A stretch of 8,118 nt of DNA from Chlamydiota bacterium (lineage in GTDB: Bacteria; Chlamydiota; Chlamydiia; Chlamydiales; JAJFMK01): NCBI GenBank assembly GCA_021772215.1, contig JAJFMK010000229.1, positions 1-8,118 on the forward strand, read 5' to 3'. Numbering within the stretch: the first letter of the stretch is position 1; the number at the start of each line of letters is the position of its first letter. This document shows positions 6,781 to 8,118 of this stretch, one piece after another. A program made the position numbers and the translations under genes. Under the pieces are notes generated by a model, which saw only the letters and a list, made by a program, of their open reading frames with translations, made no database searches and was not told the DNA's origin.

Positions 6781-7362
6781 TTAGGGAATGGGGAGCCATG
6801 TGAAAAAGGCCATTGCACCTAAGGAGGCTGTCTCCACGGCTGCTACCGCGCCACCAGTTGTGGCTGTCCCTGTGGCGACAGCTGTAGTTGCTATAGCAGC
6901 TTCTCCCGCTAAGCCAGCTCCGGCAATTGCGCCTGCGACAACTCCTGCACCTGTACTAGCTCCTGCTGTTCCAGCTGCCACAGCAGCGCCAGATGCAGCT
7001 CCTGCCGCCCCTCCTGTAGTGACCACAAGTGTGGTAGCAGCTGCGGCTGCTGTTCCGTAACAGACAGCTTTCGTTGTCCAGTAAGCAATATAGCCAGCCA
7101 CAGGCCCTCCACCATTCATACGCCCCATCAACTCTAAACCAAAATCCTTGCCAATCTGCTTAACCTTTAAATACGCTCCTTGTGGAAATGCAGAAGGATC
7201 AACAGTTTTCAGATCTTTTGATAAATCATGTGGTTGAACAAAATGCTCATTCTCACCAACGATCACCACATACTGATGACCATTGTGAACCACTTTCTCA
7301 ACACCTAGCCGAGATTGTGCAACAATATTCTCTTTTGCAATTTCTACTCTTTCGACTGCCAT
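6781..7362 (-). CDS. Unrecognised protein: soluble N-domain plus Ala/Gly-rich glycine-zipper tail
   Basis: I do not recognise the family. The start is the ATG at 7362, giving 193 residues: GGAGG (complement of 7368-7372) is 5 bases upstream. An in-frame ATG at 7374 overlaps that Shine-Dalgarno and is rejected. Residues 1-80 are a mixed soluble domain with a beta-like stretch around 24-36 and a basic segment near 66-72. A Gly-Gly-Gly at 84-86 leads into about 100 residues made almost only of Ala, Gly, Thr and Val, with single charges at Lys98, Glu154 and Glu177. This tail contains GVVAGAIAG (140-148), a GxxxGxxxG zipper of the kind that packs membrane helices, and ends in an aromatic FFTWLPIP. 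It could insert in a membrane as a helical bundle or pore. No signal peptide is present. The gene is divergent from the next gene with a mirrored leader, and converges on icd with a 2-base gap. Confidence 0.75.
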   Translation of the reverse strand: MAVERVEIAKENIVAQSRLGVEKVVHNGHQYVVIVGENEHFVQPHDLSKDLKTVDPSAFPQGAYLKVKQIGKDFGLELMGRMNGGGPVAGYIAYWTTKAVCYGTAAAAATTLVVTTGGAAGAASGAAVAAGTAGASTGAGVVAGAIAGAGLAGEAAIATTAVATGTATTGGAVAAVETASLGAMAFFTWLPIP

Positions 7363-7462
7363 ATAAACCTCCATTTAGACAACAAGACTATCAAAAATTA
7401 AATTCGCCTTCCACTTTTTTCTGACATCCTGCATATTCGCGATTTTATCGTTGGAGGTACTT
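7363..7462. promoter_or_regulatory. Divergent intergenic region with mirrored translation-start signals
   Basis: This 100-base AT-rich gap separates two divergent genes. Their start regions are imperfect inverted copies: TGGAGGTACTTATGGC (7452-7467, + strand) and TGGAGGTTTATATGGC (complement of 7358-7373), 13 of 16 bases identical, each with GGAGG 5 bases from the ATG. These are the strongest Shine-Dalgarno sites in the window. No convincing -35/-10 pair was found on either strand; CATATT (7432-7437) is a weak -10 candidate for the right-hand gene. Confidence 0.5.
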
Positions 7463-8118
7463 ATGGCTTTACCAGTAGCTGCAGGAATTGGAATGCTAGG
7501 ACTAAATGCTTTTTTCAATAAACTGTCTCAAGATGTTAAAAACAGCATCAATGAGGCGCAAAGTGCAGGACAAGTTGTTTTGATAGAAGCTGGAACCCAG
7601 CTGAATACGGCGATTGAAAATCTGAAAATTGCCTATGAAGACTCTCTTGATAAAACTATTGAAAAGGTTGACAGTATTACACGTCTAAGATTTGAACAGC
7701 TCGATAAAACTGTTAAAGAATTCAAAGATGGGATCGTGACATCGGTCGACCAGGGATGCCGAGCGGCTCAGCAGGCCGCTAATACTATACCGGGGGCAAA
7801 TCTTTTTCCTCAACTCACTTCAACAACCCCCCTTTTTGTGATCATTAAAAATATCACAAAAAATATTACTATCGAATTTTTCGGCAATTTCGCCTACGCT
7901 GCTCAGGGTTACCATCCCACTTTTACCTTAAATGAACAGGAAACAAAGCTCATTGGAATTGAGACACAACATCTAATATTCTCAATTCCCGGTTCTGCTT
8001 TCAATCTTGATCCCGATATGATTTCTCAAAATAGTGGAAAACTTAAATTTCCAAAAGTGCCGAGGGTAGTCCAAGGAGGAAATAAACACAGATATATTCT
8101 TTCTCTATTTACACTTCC
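7463..8118 (+). CDS. Unrecognised helical/coiled-coil plus beta-domain protein, 3'-partial
   Basis: The frame runs from ATG 7463 to the end of the window without a stop (218 residues seen), so the gene is cut by the window edge. GGAGG at 7453-7457 is 5 bases upstream. Residues 1-18 are hydrophobic and Gly/Ala-rich but lack the basic start of a Sec signal peptide. Residues about 19-107 are charged and helical with heptad-like spacing, and include a partial internal repeat (LDKTIEKVD at 62-70 and LDKTVKEFKD at 80-89). Residues about 120-218 change to alternating hydrophobic/polar beta-like sequence with many Phe, Ile, Asn and Thr. Cys99 is the only cysteine. The helix-then-beta layout would suit a secreted or surface protein, but no family is recognised. 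Codon use is AT-rich, unlike icd. It is divergent from the glycine-zipper gene, with which it shares mirrored start signals. Confidence 0.8.
   Translation, partial: MALPVAAGIGMLGLNAFFNKLSQDVKNSINEAQSAGQVVLIEAGTQLNTAIENLKIAYEDSLDKTIEKVDSITRLRFEQLDKTVKEFKDGIVTSVDQGCRAAQQAANTIPGANLFPQLTSTTPLFVIIKNITKNITIEFFGNFAYAAQGYHPTFTLNEQETKLIGIETQHLIFSIPGSAFNLDPDMISQNSGKLKFPKVPRVVQGGNKHRYILSLFTL

Noticed and set aside
6788..7060. Ala/Pro-rich open frame on the + strand, with a GTG at 6800 behind GGGGAG
   Set aside because: It is the complement of the Ala/Gly-rich tail of the - strand gene. GCN-type codons stay open on both strands. The - strand frame has a non-repetitive N-terminal domain and a much better start site.
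6830..7060. DNA tandem repeat in the Ala/Gly-rich region
   Set aside because: The GCT/CCT units vary in spacing and third base, with no fixed period, so this is protein-level low complexity and not a DNA repeat array.
7363..7374. ATG at 7374 as start of the glycine-zipper gene
   Set aside because: This ATG overlaps the GGAGG that serves the ATG at 7362, and it has no ribosome site of its own.

Overview
The window most likely comes from a chlamydia-like (environmental Chlamydiae) genome. Three things point that way: a two-gene cassette resembling a type III effector and an LcrH/SycD-type TPR chaperone, a KpsF/KdsD arabinose-5-phosphate isomerase with chlamydial-looking motifs, and a long-form isocitrate dehydrogenase of the Thermus/Rickettsia type. 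Such an enzyme is known from environmental Chlamydiae, while Chlamydiaceae proper lack icd. The assignment is an inference from gene content; no marker gene in the window settles it.

Layout: (1) 2-2192, + strand, a compact three-gene run: the 3' part of an MsbA/MdlB-type ABC exporter, an 87-residue helical protein overlapping it by 4 bases, and a two-helix membrane protein with a cytoplasmic tail. (2) 2193-2277, an AT-rich intergenic region with an extended -10 promoter and an inverted repeat across the predicted start site. (3) 2278-4378, + strand, a 477-residue putative secreted effector followed 4 bases later by a TPR protein that looks like its type III chaperone. (4) 4344-5297, - strand, kdsD/kpsF, whose 3' end overlaps the chaperone gene tail-to-tail by 35 bases. 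(5) 5348-6778, + strand, icd, divergent from kdsD across 50 bases. (6) 6781-7362, - strand, an unrecognised protein with a soluble N-terminal domain and a long Ala/Gly-rich glycine-zipper tail, ending 2 bases from icd. (7) 7463-8118, + strand, the start of an unrecognised helical/coiled-coil plus beta-rich protein that runs off the window end. Genes 6 and 7 are divergent, and their ribosome-binding regions are near-copies in mirror orientation.

How the parts may work together: the ABC exporter run, KdsD (first step of Kdo synthesis for lipooligosaccharide) and IDH (TCA cycle, NADPH) are housekeeping or envelope functions. The two accessory islands are the effector/chaperone pair and the divergent pair at the right end. 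The most notable point is that the putative effector carries two tandem RSVSSP motifs, 27 residues apart. Each matches the mode-1 14-3-3 consensus (R-S-x-pS-x-P), and the two are encoded with different synonymous codons. That suggests selection for a bidentate host 14-3-3 ligand. Base composition also shifts: the middle of icd and the exporter gene are rich in C-ending codons, while the effector gene and the right-end gene are clearly more AT-rich.

No rRNA, tRNA, CRISPR array, insertion sequence or convincing rho-independent terminator was seen. Every gap between genes is about 100 bases or shorter.
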